From contig JAATVR010000688.1 in the NCBI GenBank assembly GCA_014523665.1, positions 1 through 5,199 of the forward strand: a DNA stretch of 5,199 bases, read 5' to 3'. Positions within the stretch are counted from its first letter, which is position 1, and each line of letters starts with the position of its first letter. The translations under genes were made by a program, and so were the position numbers. Below the pieces are notes generated by a model. The model had not been told where the DNA came from. It ran no database searches and was given only the letters and a program-made list of their open reading frames with translations. Positions 5,177-5,199 of this stretch are shown one piece after another. The DNA is from Nitrososphaerales archaeon TH526. GTDB lineage: Archaea > Thermoproteota > Nitrososphaeria > Nitrososphaerales > Nitrososphaeraceae.

Positions 5177-5199
5177 TTTCGCCTTGACAACCTTTAGGA

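Noticed and set aside
1..5199. tRNA gene, CRISPR array or complete insertion sequence
   Set aside because: I looked for T-arm-like sequence, regularly spaced palindromic repeats and terminal inverted repeats around a transposase, and found none. The only evenly spaced repeats are coding and have no spacers.

Overview
The window looks like an accessory region of an AT-rich archaeal chromosome. The most likely source is an ammonia-oxidising Nitrososphaeria (Thaumarchaeota) lineage of the Nitrososphaera/Nitrosocosmicus type. The assignment rests on the style of the tyrosine recombinase and of the zinc-finger protein, on TATA-like promoters at leaderless spacing, on short secreted proteins with an Ala-Gln-Gln signal-peptide junction, and on wide gene-poor stretches. 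No database search was possible, so the lineage is an inference.

Left part (1-1180). A minus-strand gene for a plant-type O-methyltransferase-like protein runs off the left edge and carries an in-frame TAA at 290-292, with recognisable protein on both sides. Across a 218-bp divergent interval rich in palindromes and CCATCAT motifs lies a plus-strand gene for a small secreted acidic protein. That gene has a TATA-like element at exactly leaderless spacing, and its C-terminus is built from three 30-bp tandem repeats.

Middle part (1180-2592). This is mostly gene-poor, decayed-looking DNA. It holds two plausible small genes: a 67-residue single-span membrane protein with regularly spaced cysteines (2011-2214) and a 43-residue hypothetical protein (2260-2391), followed by an archaeal oligo-T terminator. 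A 31-bp sequence occurs twice as a direct repeat (1491-1521 and 2440-2470) and brackets this part.

Right part (2593-5199). An intact 447-residue tyrosine recombinase (2593-3936) faces a minus-strand gene that ends only 8 bp away. That opposing gene (about 4660-3945) reads as one protein only if three or four frameshifts, all in the same direction, are corrected. The corrected product resembles a Toprim-like (topoisomerase/primase fold) protein with a C-terminal Cys2-His-type finger. Upstream of it on the same strand is an unrecognised acidic 131-residue gene (5176-4781), possibly continuing past the right edge. Recombinase, broken nucleic-acid enzyme, orphan small genes and repeats together suggest the remains of an integrated element. 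No attachment site or tRNA gene is visible, so its borders are unknown.
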